NCBI RefSeq assembly: GCF_002858765.1
Contig: NZ_PJRP01000003.1
Coordinates: forward strand, 1-64,000
Reading direction: 5' to 3'
Length of the DNA: 64,000 bases
Origin: Cupriavidus pauculus
GTDB taxonomy: Bacteria > Pseudomonadota > Gammaproteobacteria > Burkholderiales > Burkholderiaceae
A model generated the notes under the pieces. That model searched no databases. It saw nothing but the letters and a program-made list of their open reading frames with translations, and was not told the origin of the DNA. Made by a program: the position numbers and the translations under genes. Below are positions 32,814 through 41,648 of this stretch, piece by piece. Positions within the stretch are counted from its first letter, which is position 1. The number at the start of each line of letters is the position of its first letter.

Positions 32814-34538
32814 TCATGCCGCCTGCCGCGCCAGCTTGCGCGCGAGGATTTCCTCGTCGCACTTCGGGCAGAAGCGGTGCTCGCCGGCCAAGTAGCCGTG
32901 CGTGGGACAGACAGAAAACGTGGGCGTGACCGTGATGTAGGGCAGGCGGAACGACTCGAGTGCCCGGCGCACCAGGCGCTTGCAGGCCTCGCCGCTGGAC
33001 AGGCGCTCGCCCATATACAGGTGCAGCACCGTGCCGCCCGTGTATTTCGACTGCAGCGTCTCCTGGCGCGCCAGCGCCTCGAATGGATCGTCGGTGAAGC
33101 CCGCGGGCAGTTGCGACGAGTTCGTGTAGTACGGCTGCGCGGGCGTGCCGGCCTGCAGGATGTCGGGCCAGCGCTTGCGGTCTTCGCGCGCGAACCGGTA
33201 CGTGGTGCCCTCGGCCGGCGTGGCTTCGAGGTTGTACATGTGGCCGGTGGCTTCCTGGTATTCGACGATGCGGCCGCGTACGTGATCGAGCAACCGCACC
33301 CCCATGGCGTGCCCCGCTTCGGTCGTGATGTCGTACGCGTCGCCGGTGAAGTTGCGGATCATCTCGTTCAGGCCGTTCACGCCCAGCGTCGAGAAGTGAT
33401 TGCGCAGCGTGCCCAGGTAGCGCCGGGTGTAGGGGAACAGGCCCTGGTCCATCAGCTGCTGGATGCGCTCGCGCTTGGCCTCCAGCGTGTCGCGGCCGAT
33501 ATCGAGCAAGGTGTCGAGCCGGGCCAGCAGGCCGGCCTCGTCGCCGCGATGCCGGTAGCCCAGCCGCGCGCAATTGACGGTGACCACGCCCAGTGAGCCG
33601 GTCTGCTCGGCGCTGCCGAACAGGCCGTTGCCGCGCTTGAGCAGTTCGCGCAGGTCCAGTTGCAGCCGGCAGCACATCGACCGCACCATGTTCGGCGTCA
33701 GGTCGGAGTTCACGAAATTCTGGAAGTACGGCAGGCCGTATCGGGCGGTCATCTCGAACAGCCGCGCGGCGTTCTCGCTGTCCCACGGGAAGTCGGGCGT
33801 GATGTTGTAGGTGGGGATCGGAAACGTGAAGACGCGGCCCTTGGCGTCGCCCTGCGTCATCACCTCGATGTACGCGCGGTTGATCATGTCCATCTCCGCC
33901 TGCAGGTCGCCATAGCGGAACGGCATTTCCTGGCCGCCGATCACCGGCACCTGCTCCTTGAGGTCGTCGGGACAGGTCCAGTCGAAAGTCAGGTTGGTGA
34001 ACGGCGTCTGCGTGCCCCAGCGCGACGGCACGTTGAGGTTGTAGATCAGCTCCTGGATATGCTGCTTCACCTCAGGGTACGCCATCGCATCCTTGCGGAT
34101 GAACGGTGCCATATAGGTATCGAACGACGAAAACGCCTGCGCGCCCGCCCATTCGTTCTGCATCGTCCCAAGGAAGTTCACGATCTGCCCGACCGCGCTC
34201 GACATATGGCGCGGCGGCAGCGCCTCCACCTTGCCCGGCACGCCGTTGAGCCCTTCGTGCAGCAGCGTGCGCAGCGACCAGCCCGCGCAGTAGCCGGACA
34301 GCATGTCCAGGTCGTGGATATGCAGGTCGCCCTCGCGGTGCGCGGCGCCGGCTTCGGGCGCGTACACGTGCGACAGCCAGTAGTTGGCCGTGACCTTGCC
34401 GGCCACGTTCAGGATCAGCCCCCCGAGCGAATAGCCCTGGTTGGCATTCGCGTTGATCCGCCAGTCCTGACGGTCCAGGTATTCGTTGATCGACGATTCC
34501 ACATCCACCGTCGTCCTGCCCACGGCCATTTCCGGCAT
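32814..34538 (-). CDS. nrdD: Class III (anaerobic) ribonucleoside-triphosphate reductase, catalytic chain without radical loop
   Basis: A 574-residue barrel protein that reduces NTPs to dNTPs anaerobically. Diagnostic regions are ANANQGYSLGGLILNVAGK, DLHIHDLD, RSMCCRLQLDLREL (catalytic Cys) and the zinc-site region VCPTHGYLAGEHRFCPKC close to the end. It stops 14 residues after the last Cys, before the glycyl-radical loop, which is found in the next ORF. No ATP-cone precedes the catalytic domain. I start at 34538, preceded by AAGGAGGG with 8-bp spacing; the frame extends 15 codons further up. Confidence 0.9.
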   Translation of the reverse strand: MPEMAVGRTTVDVESSINEYLDRQDWRINANANQGYSLGGLILNVAGKVTANYWLSHVYAPEAGAAHREGDLHIHDLDMLSGYCAGWSLRTLLHEGLNGVPGKVEALPPRHMSSAVGQIVNFLGTMQNEWAGAQAFSSFDTYMAPFIRKDAMAYPEVKQHIQELIYNLNVPSRWGTQTPFTNLTFDWTCPDDLKEQVPVIGGQEMPFRYGDLQAEMDMINRAYIEVMTQGDAKGRVFTFPIPTYNITPDFPWDSENAARLFEMTARYGLPYFQNFVNSDLTPNMVRSMCCRLQLDLRELLKRGNGLFGSAEQTGSLGVVTVNCARLGYRHRGDEAGLLARLDTLLDIGRDTLEAKRERIQQLMDQGLFPYTRRYLGTLRNHFSTLGVNGLNEMIRNFTGDAYDITTEAGHAMGVRLLDHVRGRIVEYQEATGHMYNLEATPAEGTTYRFAREDRKRWPDILQAGTPAQPYYTNSSQLPAGFTDDPFEALARQETLQSKYTGGTVLHLYMGERLSSGEACKRLVRRALESFRLPYITVTPTFSVCPTHGYLAGEHRFCPKCDEEILARKLARQAA

Positions 34539-34601
34539 CACGTCCGCCCTCCTTCCTACAAGATATGGGGAGAATTCTTCCACGCGGCACTATATGTAGT
34601 T

Positions 34602-34615
34602 TTGGCCTGGATCAA
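34602..34615 (-). promoter_or_regulatory. FNR/ANR-like box upstream of nrdD
   Basis: On the minus strand TTGATCCAGGCCAA matches the FNR consensus TTGAT-N4-ATCAA perfectly in the first half and in three of five bases in the second. Centred about 70 bp before the nrdD start, it would sit near -41 of a transcript with a leader of about 30 bases. Confidence 0.5.
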
Positions 34616-34711
34616 ATGTCGATATCAGGGGTATTTGATGACTGCCAGGCGAAACTGCGCCAAAGCCATTACCATGGCCGCTTTCGCCCACAAAACGACA
34701 AGTTCATCACG

Positions 34712-35419
34712 ATGACCGTTCTGTCCGACTTCCCGATTACCGGCAAATGGCCGGCGCAACATCCCGACCGCCTGCAGCTGTATTCGCTCAATACCCCCAA
34801 CGGCATCAAGGTTTCGCTGATGCTGGAGGAAACCGGTCTGCCCTACGAGCCGCAACTGGTGCGCTTCGACAAGCACGACCAGACCTCGCCCGAATTCCTG
34901 TCGCTGAACCCGAACAACAAGATCCCCGCGATCATCGATCCGAACGGCCCCGGCGGCGCGCCGCTGGCGCTGTGGGAATCGGGCGCGATCCTGGTGTACC
35001 TGGCCGACAAGACCGGCAAGTTCATGCCGGCCGATCCGGCGCTGCGCTACGAGACCCTGCAGTGGGTCATGTGGCAGATGGGCGGCATCGGCCCGATGTT
35101 TGGCCAGGTGGGCTTCTTCCACAAGTTCGCGGGCAAGGATTACGAGGACAAGCGCCCGCGTGACCGCTACGTGGCCGAATCGAAGCGGCTGCTGAACGTG
35201 CTGAACGAACGGCTCAAGGGCCGCGAGTGGATCATGGGCGACGACTACACGATTGCCGATATCGCCACGTTCCCGTGGGTACGCAATCTGCTGGGCTTCT
35301 ATGAGGCGGGCGACCTGGTGGGCATCCAGGACTTCCCCGAAGTGACGCGCGTGCTGGCGGCCTTCGCCGCGCGGCCGGCCGTGCAGCGCGCGGTCAACAT
35401 TCCGAAACGGCCGGAATAA
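34712..35419 (+). CDS. Glutathione S-transferase family protein (YghU/YfcG-like)
   Basis: A 235-residue GST with a thioredoxin-fold N-terminal domain (LYSLNTPNGIKVSLMLEE, residues about 24-41; NPNNKIPAIIDP) and an all-helical C-terminal domain ending in PAVQRAVNIP. TPNG at the start of helix 1 in place of a catalytic Tyr/Cys is typical of Nu-class enzymes such as YghU and YfcG, which act as disulfide-bond reductases on glutathione. Divergent from nrdD. Confidence 0.88.
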   Translation: MTVLSDFPITGKWPAQHPDRLQLYSLNTPNGIKVSLMLEETGLPYEPQLVRFDKHDQTSPEFLSLNPNNKIPAIIDPNGPGGAPLALWESGAILVYLADKTGKFMPADPALRYETLQWVMWQMGGIGPMFGQVGFFHKFAGKDYEDKRPRDRYVAESKRLLNVLNERLKGREWIMGDDYTIADIATFPWVRNLLGFYEAGDLVGIQDFPEVTRVLAAFAARPAVQRAVNIPKRPE

Positions 35420-35457
35420 GGCTGGGCGACAGCAGTCAGCCTCCACCCCCTTGAGGA

Positions 35458-36282
35458 TCAGCCCGCGAAGCCCAGCAACGCGCTGATGGCCGCGGCTTCC
35501 TCGCGCACCGCGTGGCCGATCGGTCCGTCGATTGACGGATCGAAGCCACCGGTGGCGCCCAGCGCGGTCAGCACCGCGCAGACCCGGCCGGTGTAGTCGC
35601 GCACCGGCGCCGCCACCGCGCTGATGCCTTTCAGGTTGGTATCGCGCACTGCCGCGCAGCCTTGCGCCCGCACGGGCTCGCGCAGCGCGCCCAGCGGATC
35701 GTTCGCATCCAGGTCGGCCCGCTGCCCCGGCGTCAGCGCGTCAAGTTCCGCGCGCGCCAGTGCCAGCGCCTGCACGTCCGAATCGTCGAGCATGCCCAGG
35801 AACACCCGGCCCGTGGCCGACCACAGCAGCGGCATCACCGACCCCACCCGCACGTTCACCGTCACCGGCAGGCCCGGCTCCTCGATCCGCACAATGGTGG
35901 GCCCCTTGTTGCCCATCACGGCGATAAAGCACGTCACTTCGAGCCGCTCGCGCAGCCGCACCAGCGCGGCTTCGGACAGCCGGATCGGATCGGCCTGGCG
36001 CATCGCGGCCAGGCCGATCTGCAGCGCCTCGATCCCTAGGTGGTACTGCTGGGTGTTGGCTTCCTGCGCGACGAACCCCTCCTCCATCAGGCTCACCAGA
36101 TAGCGATGCACCTTGGCCGGGCTCTCGCCAATCTGCCCGGCGATGGCGGTCAGGCTGGCGCGCCCGCCCAGCCGGGCCAGGGTCTTGAGAACGGCCATGC
36201 CGGTTTCGGCCGCCTGCACGCGTTGGCGGCGTTCGCGCGGACGGGGGGTGGGGTCCGCAGAGAGGTCGGAAGCGGTAGTCAT
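35458..36282 (-). CDS. IclR-family transcriptional regulator
   Basis: A 274-residue regulator: basic N-terminus, winged HTH (about residues 27-85, ASLTAIAGQIGESPAKVHRYL) and effector domain (LLWSATGRVFLGML, AAVRDTNLKGISAVAAPV). Divergent from the Bug receptor / P450 operon, with a three-half-site operator candidate in between; autoregulation and control of that operon are likely. Confidence 0.9.
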   Translation of the reverse strand: MTTASDLSADPTPRPRERRQRVQAAETGMAVLKTLARLGGRASLTAIAGQIGESPAKVHRYLVSLMEEGFVAQEANTQQYHLGIEALQIGLAAMRQADPIRLSEAALVRLRERLEVTCFIAVMGNKGPTIVRIEEPGLPVTVNVRVGSVMPLLWSATGRVFLGMLDDSDVQALALARAELDALTPGQRADLDANDPLGALREPVRAQGCAAVRDTNLKGISAVAAPVRDYTGRVCAVLTALGATGGFDPSIDGPIGHAVREEAAAISALLGFAG

Positions 36283-36312
36283 GGCGCCCGAGGTTAACCC
36301 TCATTCTATGAT

Positions 36313-36338
36313 TACGCAATGCGTATATGATTTACGCA
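36313..36338. promoter_or_regulatory. TACGCA/TGCGTA triple half-site, candidate IclR operator
   Basis: Three related 6-bp half-sites: TACGCA (36313-36318), TGCGTA (36320-36325) and TACGCA (36333-36338). They form overlapping dyads TACGCA-N1-TGCGTA and TGCGTA-N7-TACGCA between the iclR start and the Bug receptor start. Confidence 0.6.
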
Positions 36339-36383
36339 AAACAGGCCAACCACTATCCGGCCAAATACCAAGGAGACAACCCG

Positions 36384-37355
36384 ATGCCCCGCCTCCAGCC
36401 CCTGGCGCTGCTTGCCCTGTCCTTTGTAGTGGTCACCGGCGCACATGCCGCCGATGCCTGGCCTGCCAAGCCGATCCGGTGGATCGTGCCCTACCCGGCT
36501 GGCGGCGGATCGGACTTCCTGGCGCGCACGATCGGGCAAGGCCTGTCGACCCGCGTCAGCCAGCCGGTGGTGGTGGACAACAAGCCGGGCGGCAACACCG
36601 CGATTGGCGCCTCGGAAACCGCCCGCTCGACGCCCGATGGCTACACGGTGCTGTCCGCCGACAACGGCACGCTGGTCTTCAATCCGGCGCTGTACAAGAC
36701 GCTGTCCTACAACCCCACGCGCGACCTGGCGCCCGTGACGCTGCTGGGCCGTTTTCCGATGATCCTGGTGGTCGGCCCCGGCACGCAGGCCAAGACGGCG
36801 CAGGAGTTCATCGCCCAGGTCAAGGCGACGCCGGGCGGCGTGAACTACGGATCGGCCGGCGCCGGCAGCCCGCACCATCTGGCGATGGAACTGCTCAAGA
36901 CCGAAGCCCACCTGACCATGACCCACGCGCCGTATCGCGGAGCGGCCCCGGCGCTGTCCGACGTGGCCGCCGGCCAGATTCCCGCGATGATGGTCGACTA
37001 CGCCGCCGGCGCGGGCTTCATCAAGGGCGGCAAGGTGCGACCGCTGGCCGTGGCCAACGCCACGCGCCTGCCCCAGTTGCCCGACGTGCCGACCTTCAGC
37101 GAACTCGGCTACAAGAACGTGGAAGCCGCCGCGCTGGTGGGCATGGTGGTGCCGGCCGCCACGCCGCCCGATGTGATCACCACGCTCAACAAGCAGGTGG
37201 TGGCATCGGTCAAGGACCCCGCCATCCACAAGAAACTGGTCGACTTCGGCGTGGAGCCCGTGGGCAACACCCCCGCCCAGTTTGCCGACCTGCTGCGCAG
37301 CGAAACGGCTCGCTGGACCAAGCTGATCCAGGATCTGAAGATCTCGCTCGACTGA
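36384..37355 (+). CDS. Bug-family tripartite tricarboxylate transporter substrate-binding protein
   Basis: A 323-residue periplasmic receptor; signal peptide cleaved after AHA (about residue 23). Hallmarks: PIRWIVPYPAGGGSDFLART, QPVVVDNKPGGNTAIGA, LPDVPTFSELGY. AAGGAG with good spacing supports the start at 36384. It is 56 bp upstream of the P450 gene and may import or sense the P450 substrate or a breakdown acid. Confidence 0.92.
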   Translation: MPRLQPLALLALSFVVVTGAHAADAWPAKPIRWIVPYPAGGGSDFLARTIGQGLSTRVSQPVVVDNKPGGNTAIGASETARSTPDGYTVLSADNGTLVFNPALYKTLSYNPTRDLAPVTLLGRFPMILVVGPGTQAKTAQEFIAQVKATPGGVNYGSAGAGSPHHLAMELLKTEAHLTMTHAPYRGAAPALSDVAAGQIPAMMVDYAAGAGFIKGGKVRPLAVANATRLPQLPDVPTFSELGYKNVEAAALVGMVVPAATPPDVITTLNKQVVASVKDPAIHKKLVDFGVEPVGNTPAQFADLLRSETARWTKLIQDLKISLD

Positions 37356-37411
37356 CGTCGCCACCCCCTATCACCCAGTTCTGCCCAGTTCCACTGTCGT
37401 TGGAGTACCGC

Positions 37412-39781
37412 ATGACCCAGTCCACCTCGCCCGCGCCTGGCGCGGGTTGCCCGATCGACCACGCCGCGCTGCGCGCCGCAGCGGCTCCCGTCCAGGCGCC
37501 GAATGGCTGCCCCGTCAGCCACAACGCCGCGGCGTTCGATCCGTTCGAGGACGGCTACCAGCAGGACCCGCCCGACTACGTGCGGTGGTCGCGCGAGCAG
37601 GAGCCCGTGTTCTACAGCCCGAAGCTGGGCTACTGGGTAGTCACGCGCTTTGACGATATCAAGGCGATCTTCCGCGACAACCTAACCTTCAGCCCGGCCA
37701 TCGCGCTGGAGAAGATCACGCCCACCGGCGACGAGGCCAACGCGGTGCTGGCATCGTACGGCTATGCGATGAACCGGACGCTGGTCAACGAGGACGAACC
37801 GGCCCACATGCCGCGCCGCCGCGCGCTGATGGAGCCGTTCACCCCTGCGGAGCTGGTGCATCACGAGCCGCTGGTGCGCCGGCTGGCGCGCGAATACGTC
37901 GACCGCTTTGTCGACGACGGCCGCGCCGACCTGGTGGACCAGATGCTCTGGGAGGTGCCGCTGACCGTGGCGCTGCATTTCCTCGGCGTGCCCGAGGAAG
38001 ACATGGACCTGCTGCGCCAGTATTCGATCGCCCACACGGTGAACACGTGGGGGCGCCCGAGGCCCGACGAACAGGTGGCCGTGGCCCATGCCGTCGGCAA
38101 TTTCTGGCAGTTGGCGGGCCGCATCCTCGACAAGATGCGCGCAGACCCATCGAGGCCGGGCTGGATGCAGTACGGCATCCGCAAGCAGAAGGAACTGCCC
38201 GAGGTCGTCACCGATTCGTACCTGCATTCGATGATGATGGCCGGCATCGTGGCCGCGCACGAGACCACGGCCAACGCGTCGGCCAACGCCATCAAGCTGC
38301 TGCTGCAGCACCCCGATGTCTGGCGCGAGATCTGCGAAGACCCGGCGCTGATTCCCAACGCCGTGGAGGAATGCCTGCGGCACAACGGGTCGGTGGCCGC
38401 CTGGCGCCGCGTGATGACCCAGGACACCGAAGTGGGCGGCATCCCGCTGCCAACCGGCACCAAGCTGCTGATCGTGACATCGTCGGCCAACCACGACGAG
38501 CGCCATTTTTCCGATGCCGACCTGTTCGACATCCACCGCGACAACGCCAGCGACCAGCTTACCTTCGGCTACGGCGCGCACCAGTGCATGGGCAAGAACC
38601 TGGCGCGCATGGAAATGCAGATCTTCCTCGAAGAGCTGACCAGCCGCCTGCCGCATCTGCGGCTGGCCGACCAGCGCTTCAGCTACGTGCCCAACACGTC
38701 GTTCCGTGGTCCCGAGCACCTGTGGGTGGAATGGGACCCCATGCAGAATCCGGAACGCACGGACCCGGCCGTGCTGGCGCCGCGCGATGCGGTGCGCATC
38801 GGCGAGCCCACCGGCAATATCGGCCGCACGCTGGTGGTCGAGGCGGTCGAGCCGGCCGCGCAGGACGTGCTGCGTATCCGCCTGGCGTCGCAGGACGGCC
38901 GCCCCTTGCCGCGCTGGACACCGGGCGCGCATATCGATGTGGAATGCGGCCACACCGGCATCTCGCGCCAGTACTCGCTGTGCGGCGACCCGGCCAACGC
39001 ACGGACCTTCGAGATTGCCGTGCTGCGCGAGACGGAAAGCCGCGGCGGATCGGCGTGGCTCCATGCCAACCTGCGCGCCGGCGACAAGCTCAAGGTGCGC
39101 GGCCCGCGCAACCACTTCCGGCTCGACGAAAACTGCCGCAAGGCCATCTTCGTCGCGGGCGGCATCGGCGTGACGCCGGTCAGCGCCATGGCGCGGCGCG
39201 CCCGTGAACTCGGCATCGACTACGTGTTCCACTACTGCGGCCGGTCGCGCCAGGCCATGGCCCTGCTCGACGAACTCGCCGCGCTGCACGGTATCCGCCT
39301 GCACATCCACGCCGCGGACGAAGGCAACCGTGCCGACTTTGCCCAGATCCTGGCCAGCCCCGATACCCATGCGCCAGCGGCGCAGGTCTACGCCTGCGGC
39401 CCGGCGCGGATGATCGAGGCACTGGAAACCTGCTGCGCCGGCTGGCCCGATGACACGCTGCGCGTGGAGCATTTCAGCTCCACGCTCGGCACGCTGGACC
39501 CCTCGAAAGAACAGGCTTTCACCGTGGAACTGAAGGACTCGGGCCTCACGCTCGATGTACCCGCCGACCAGACCTTGCTCACCGCGCTGCGCTGCGCCAA
39601 CATCGACGTGCAGAGCGACTGCGAGGAAGGCCTGTGCGGATCGTGCGAGGTACGCGTGCTGTCCGGCGATATCGATCATCGCGACGTCGTGCTCACCCGC
39701 ACCGAGCGCGACGCGAACAGCCGCATGATGTCGTGCTGCTCTCGCGCGGCGCGCGGCGGGAAGATCGTGCTGGCGCTATGA
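37412..39781 (+). CDS. Self-sufficient cytochrome P450 fused to a phthalate-dioxygenase-type reductase (CYP116B-like)
   Basis: A 789-residue single-chain monooxygenase. The P450 domain (1 to about 450) shows the I-helix GIVAAHETTANA, an ExxR region (EECLR) and the haem loop FGYGAHQCMGKNLARME with ligand Cys392. A linker leads to an FMN/NADH reductase (RQYSLCGDP; FVAGGIGVTP; YACGPARM) and a C-terminal plant-type [2Fe-2S] domain (CEEGLCGSCEVRV and MMSCCSRA). This is the CYP116B layout, first described from Rhodococcus P450-RhF and Cupriavidus metallidurans CYP116B1 (thiocarbamate hydroxylation). TTGGAG precedes the ATG. It forms a unit with the Bug receptor under an IclR regulator. Confidence 0.95.
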   Translation: MTQSTSPAPGAGCPIDHAALRAAAAPVQAPNGCPVSHNAAAFDPFEDGYQQDPPDYVRWSREQEPVFYSPKLGYWVVTRFDDIKAIFRDNLTFSPAIALEKITPTGDEANAVLASYGYAMNRTLVNEDEPAHMPRRRALMEPFTPAELVHHEPLVRRLAREYVDRFVDDGRADLVDQMLWEVPLTVALHFLGVPEEDMDLLRQYSIAHTVNTWGRPRPDEQVAVAHAVGNFWQLAGRILDKMRADPSRPGWMQYGIRKQKELPEVVTDSYLHSMMMAGIVAAHETTANASANAIKLLLQHPDVWREICEDPALIPNAVEECLRHNGSVAAWRRVMTQDTEVGGIPLPTGTKLLIVTSSANHDERHFSDADLFDIHRDNASDQLTFGYGAHQCMGKNLARMEMQIFLEELTSRLPHLRLADQRFSYVPNTSFRGPEHLWVEWDPMQNPERTDPAVLAPRDAVRIGEPTGNIGRTLVVEAVEPAAQDVLRIRLASQDGRPLPRWTPGAHIDVECGHTGISRQYSLCGDPANARTFEIAVLRETESRGGSAWLHANLRAGDKLKVRGPRNHFRLDENCRKAIFVAGGIGVTPVSAMARRARELGIDYVFHYCGRSRQAMALLDELAALHGIRLHIHAADEGNRADFAQILASPDTHAPAAQVYACGPARMIEALETCCAGWPDDTLRVEHFSSTLGTLDPSKEQAFTVELKDSGLTLDVPADQTLLTALRCANIDVQSDCEEGLCGSCEVRVLSGDIDHRDVVLTRTERDANSRMMSCCSRAARGGKIVLAL

Positions 39782-40786
39782 CTACCCGAGCCATCCCTTG
39801 ATGCGCTGCGCCATCACACCCGCCGAAATCCCGTAGCGATCGTGGAGCGTCGGCAGCGCGCCGGCATCGAGGAATGCATCGGGCAGGCCAACCTGCCGGA
39901 ACGGCACGTGCACGCCCTCGCGCATGAGCGTCCCCGCCACCGCTTCGCCAAGCCCGCCCATTACCGTGTGGTTTTCGGCCACGACCACCAGGCGTCCCGG
40001 CTTGCGGGCTTCGCCCAGGATCGCTTCGGTATCAAGCGGTTTGATGGTCGGCACATGCAGCACCGCTACGCCCACCCGGTCGGCCTCCAGCGCCTTGGCC
40101 ACCTCCAGCGCGCGCATCGTCATGATGCCGGACGAAATGATCAGCACCTCGGCGCCATCGCGCAGCAGCTTGGCCTTGCCCAGTTCAAAGCTGTAGTCGT
40201 ACTCATCCAGCACCACCGGAACGTTGCCGCGCAACAGCCGCGCATAAACCGGCCCGTCATGCGCCGCGATGGCCGGCACCATCTGCTCGATGTCCAGCGC
40301 GTCGCAGGGATCGATCACCGTCATGTTGGGCATGGCGCGCATCAGTGCCAGGTCTTCCGCCGCCTGGTGGCTCGGTCCATAGCCTGTGGTCAACCCTGGC
40401 AGCGCGCACACGATCTTGACGTTGAGGTTGTCCTCGGCAATCGTCTGGTGCATGAAATCGTAGGCACGCCGCGTGGCGAACACGGCGTAGGTCGTGACGA
40501 ACGGCACCGCGCCTTCGTGGGCAAAGCCGGCAGCCGCGCCCATCAGCAGCTGTTCGGCCATCCCCATCTGGTAGTACCGCTCGGGATACGCCTTCGCAAA
40601 GATGTGCAAATCGGTGTATTTGCCGAGGTCGGCCGTCATGCCGATGATGTCGGGCCTTTCTGCCGCCAACGCCGTCAACGCATGGCCGAACGGTGCCGCA
40701 CGCGTGGCCTGCCCTTCGCCGGCAATCGAGGCGATCATCGCCGAGGTCTTGAGCCGGGTCTTGCCGGCCGGAGTGGTATTGCTCAT
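39782..40786 (-). CDS. Transketolase-like, C-terminal half (pyrimidine-binding subunit)
   Basis: A 334-residue subunit of a split transketolase or DXS-like enzyme. TTQAARAAPFGHAL-type start, DLGKYTDLHIFAKAYPERYY, MGMAEQLLMGAAAGFA (Glu for ThDP activation), TYAVFATRRAYDFMHQTI, and a C-terminal transketolase_C domain (ENHTVMGGLGEAVA). Its ATG overlaps the stop of the N-terminal-half gene. The stop abuts the P450 stop with no gap (convergent). With the MFS transporter and SDR it probably handles an unusual sugar or polyol. Confidence 0.9.
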   Translation of the reverse strand: MSNTTPAGKTRLKTSAMIASIAGEGQATRAAPFGHALTALAAERPDIIGMTADLGKYTDLHIFAKAYPERYYQMGMAEQLLMGAAAGFAHEGAVPFVTTYAVFATRRAYDFMHQTIAEDNLNVKIVCALPGLTTGYGPSHQAAEDLALMRAMPNMTVIDPCDALDIEQMVPAIAAHDGPVYARLLRGNVPVVLDEYDYSFELGKAKLLRDGAEVLIISSGIMTMRALEVAKALEADRVGVAVLHVPTIKPLDTEAILGEARKPGRLVVVAENHTVMGGLGEAVAGTLMREGVHVPFRQVGLPDAFLDAGALPTLHDRYGISAGVMAQRIKGWLG

Positions 40787-41628
40787 GCTTGTCTCCCGGC
40801 TTCCAGCGCCTGCAGCGCCAGTTGCCATTCGTGGGCTTCCACCCGGATGAAGTGATTCTTTTCGCGCTGCTCCAGGAACGGCACGCCACAGCCCATGCGC
40901 GTATCGCAGACGATCATGCGCGGCTGCGGCGCCTGATGGGCACGGGCGTTCTGGAACGCCTTGGCGACGGCGTCGATGTCGTTGCCATCCACGCGCTGCA
41001 CGTACCAGCCGAACGCCTCCAGCTTGGGCGCGAGCGGCTCGAACGACAGGATCTGCGTCGACGGGCCGTCGGCCTGCTGGTTGTTCACGTCGACCATGGC
41101 GATCAGGTTGTCCAGCTTCCAGTGGCTGGCCGACAGGATGCCCTCCCAGATCGAGCCTTCATCAAGCTCGCCGTCCGAAAACAGCGTATAGACGAACGCG
41201 TCCGAGCCCTTGCGCTTCAGGCCCAGGCAGCGGCCCACGGCAATCGTCAGCCCCTGGCCCAGCGAACCGCCGGACATCTCCATCCCGGGCGTATAGCTGG
41301 CCATGCCCGACATCGGCAGGCGGCTGTCGTCGCTGCCATAGGTTTCAAGCTCCTCGGCGGGCAGGATGCCCGCTTCGAGCAGCGCCGCATACAGCGCGAT
41401 GGCGTAGTGGCCGTTGGACAGCAGGAAGCGGTCGCGCCCTTCCCATTCAGGATCTTCGGGGCGGTACTTCATCGCGCCAAAGTAAGCCACAGCCAGCACG
41501 TCGGCGATGTCCAGCGCCTGGCCGACATAGCCCTGCCCTTGCACCTCGCCCATCAAGATGGCATTGCGCCGGATACGGTAGGCGCGCTCGGCCAGTGACA
41601 CGGACGCGTCGAGATTGGTACGACTCAT
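40783..41628 (-). CDS. Transketolase-like, N-terminal half (ThDP-binding subunit)
   Basis: A 281-residue ThDP pyrophosphate-binding subunit. Visible blocks: FLLSNGHYAIALYAAL (catalytic His region), GSLGQGLTIAVGRCLG, and the ThDP/Mg motif SDGELDEGSIWEG ... NNQQADGPS. AGTC-ATG start at 41628 chosen by family N-terminus. Coupled to the C-terminal-half gene by a 4-bp overlap and 20 bp after the MFS gene. Split transketolases of this type act in catabolic pathways (apulose phosphate, sulfosugars); no kinase is nearby to tell which. Confidence 0.9.
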   Translation of the reverse strand: MSRTNLDASVSLAERAYRIRRNAILMGEVQGQGYVGQALDIADVLAVAYFGAMKYRPEDPEWEGRDRFLLSNGHYAIALYAALLEAGILPAEELETYGSDDSRLPMSGMASYTPGMEMSGGSLGQGLTIAVGRCLGLKRKGSDAFVYTLFSDGELDEGSIWEGILSASHWKLDNLIAMVDVNNQQADGPSTQILSFEPLAPKLEAFGWYVQRVDGNDIDAVAKAFQNARAHQAPQPRMIVCDTRMGCGVPFLEQREKNHFIRVEAHEWQLALQALEAGRQA

Positions 41629-41648
41629 GATGACTCCAGAAAGGTAGT

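Noticed and set aside
36113-37411. Upstream extension of the P450 frame (would make a 1222-residue fusion)
   Set aside because: This part is antisense to the iclR gene and out of frame over the Bug receptor gene. The P450 starts at 37412 with a good ribosome-binding site and normal CYP116B length.
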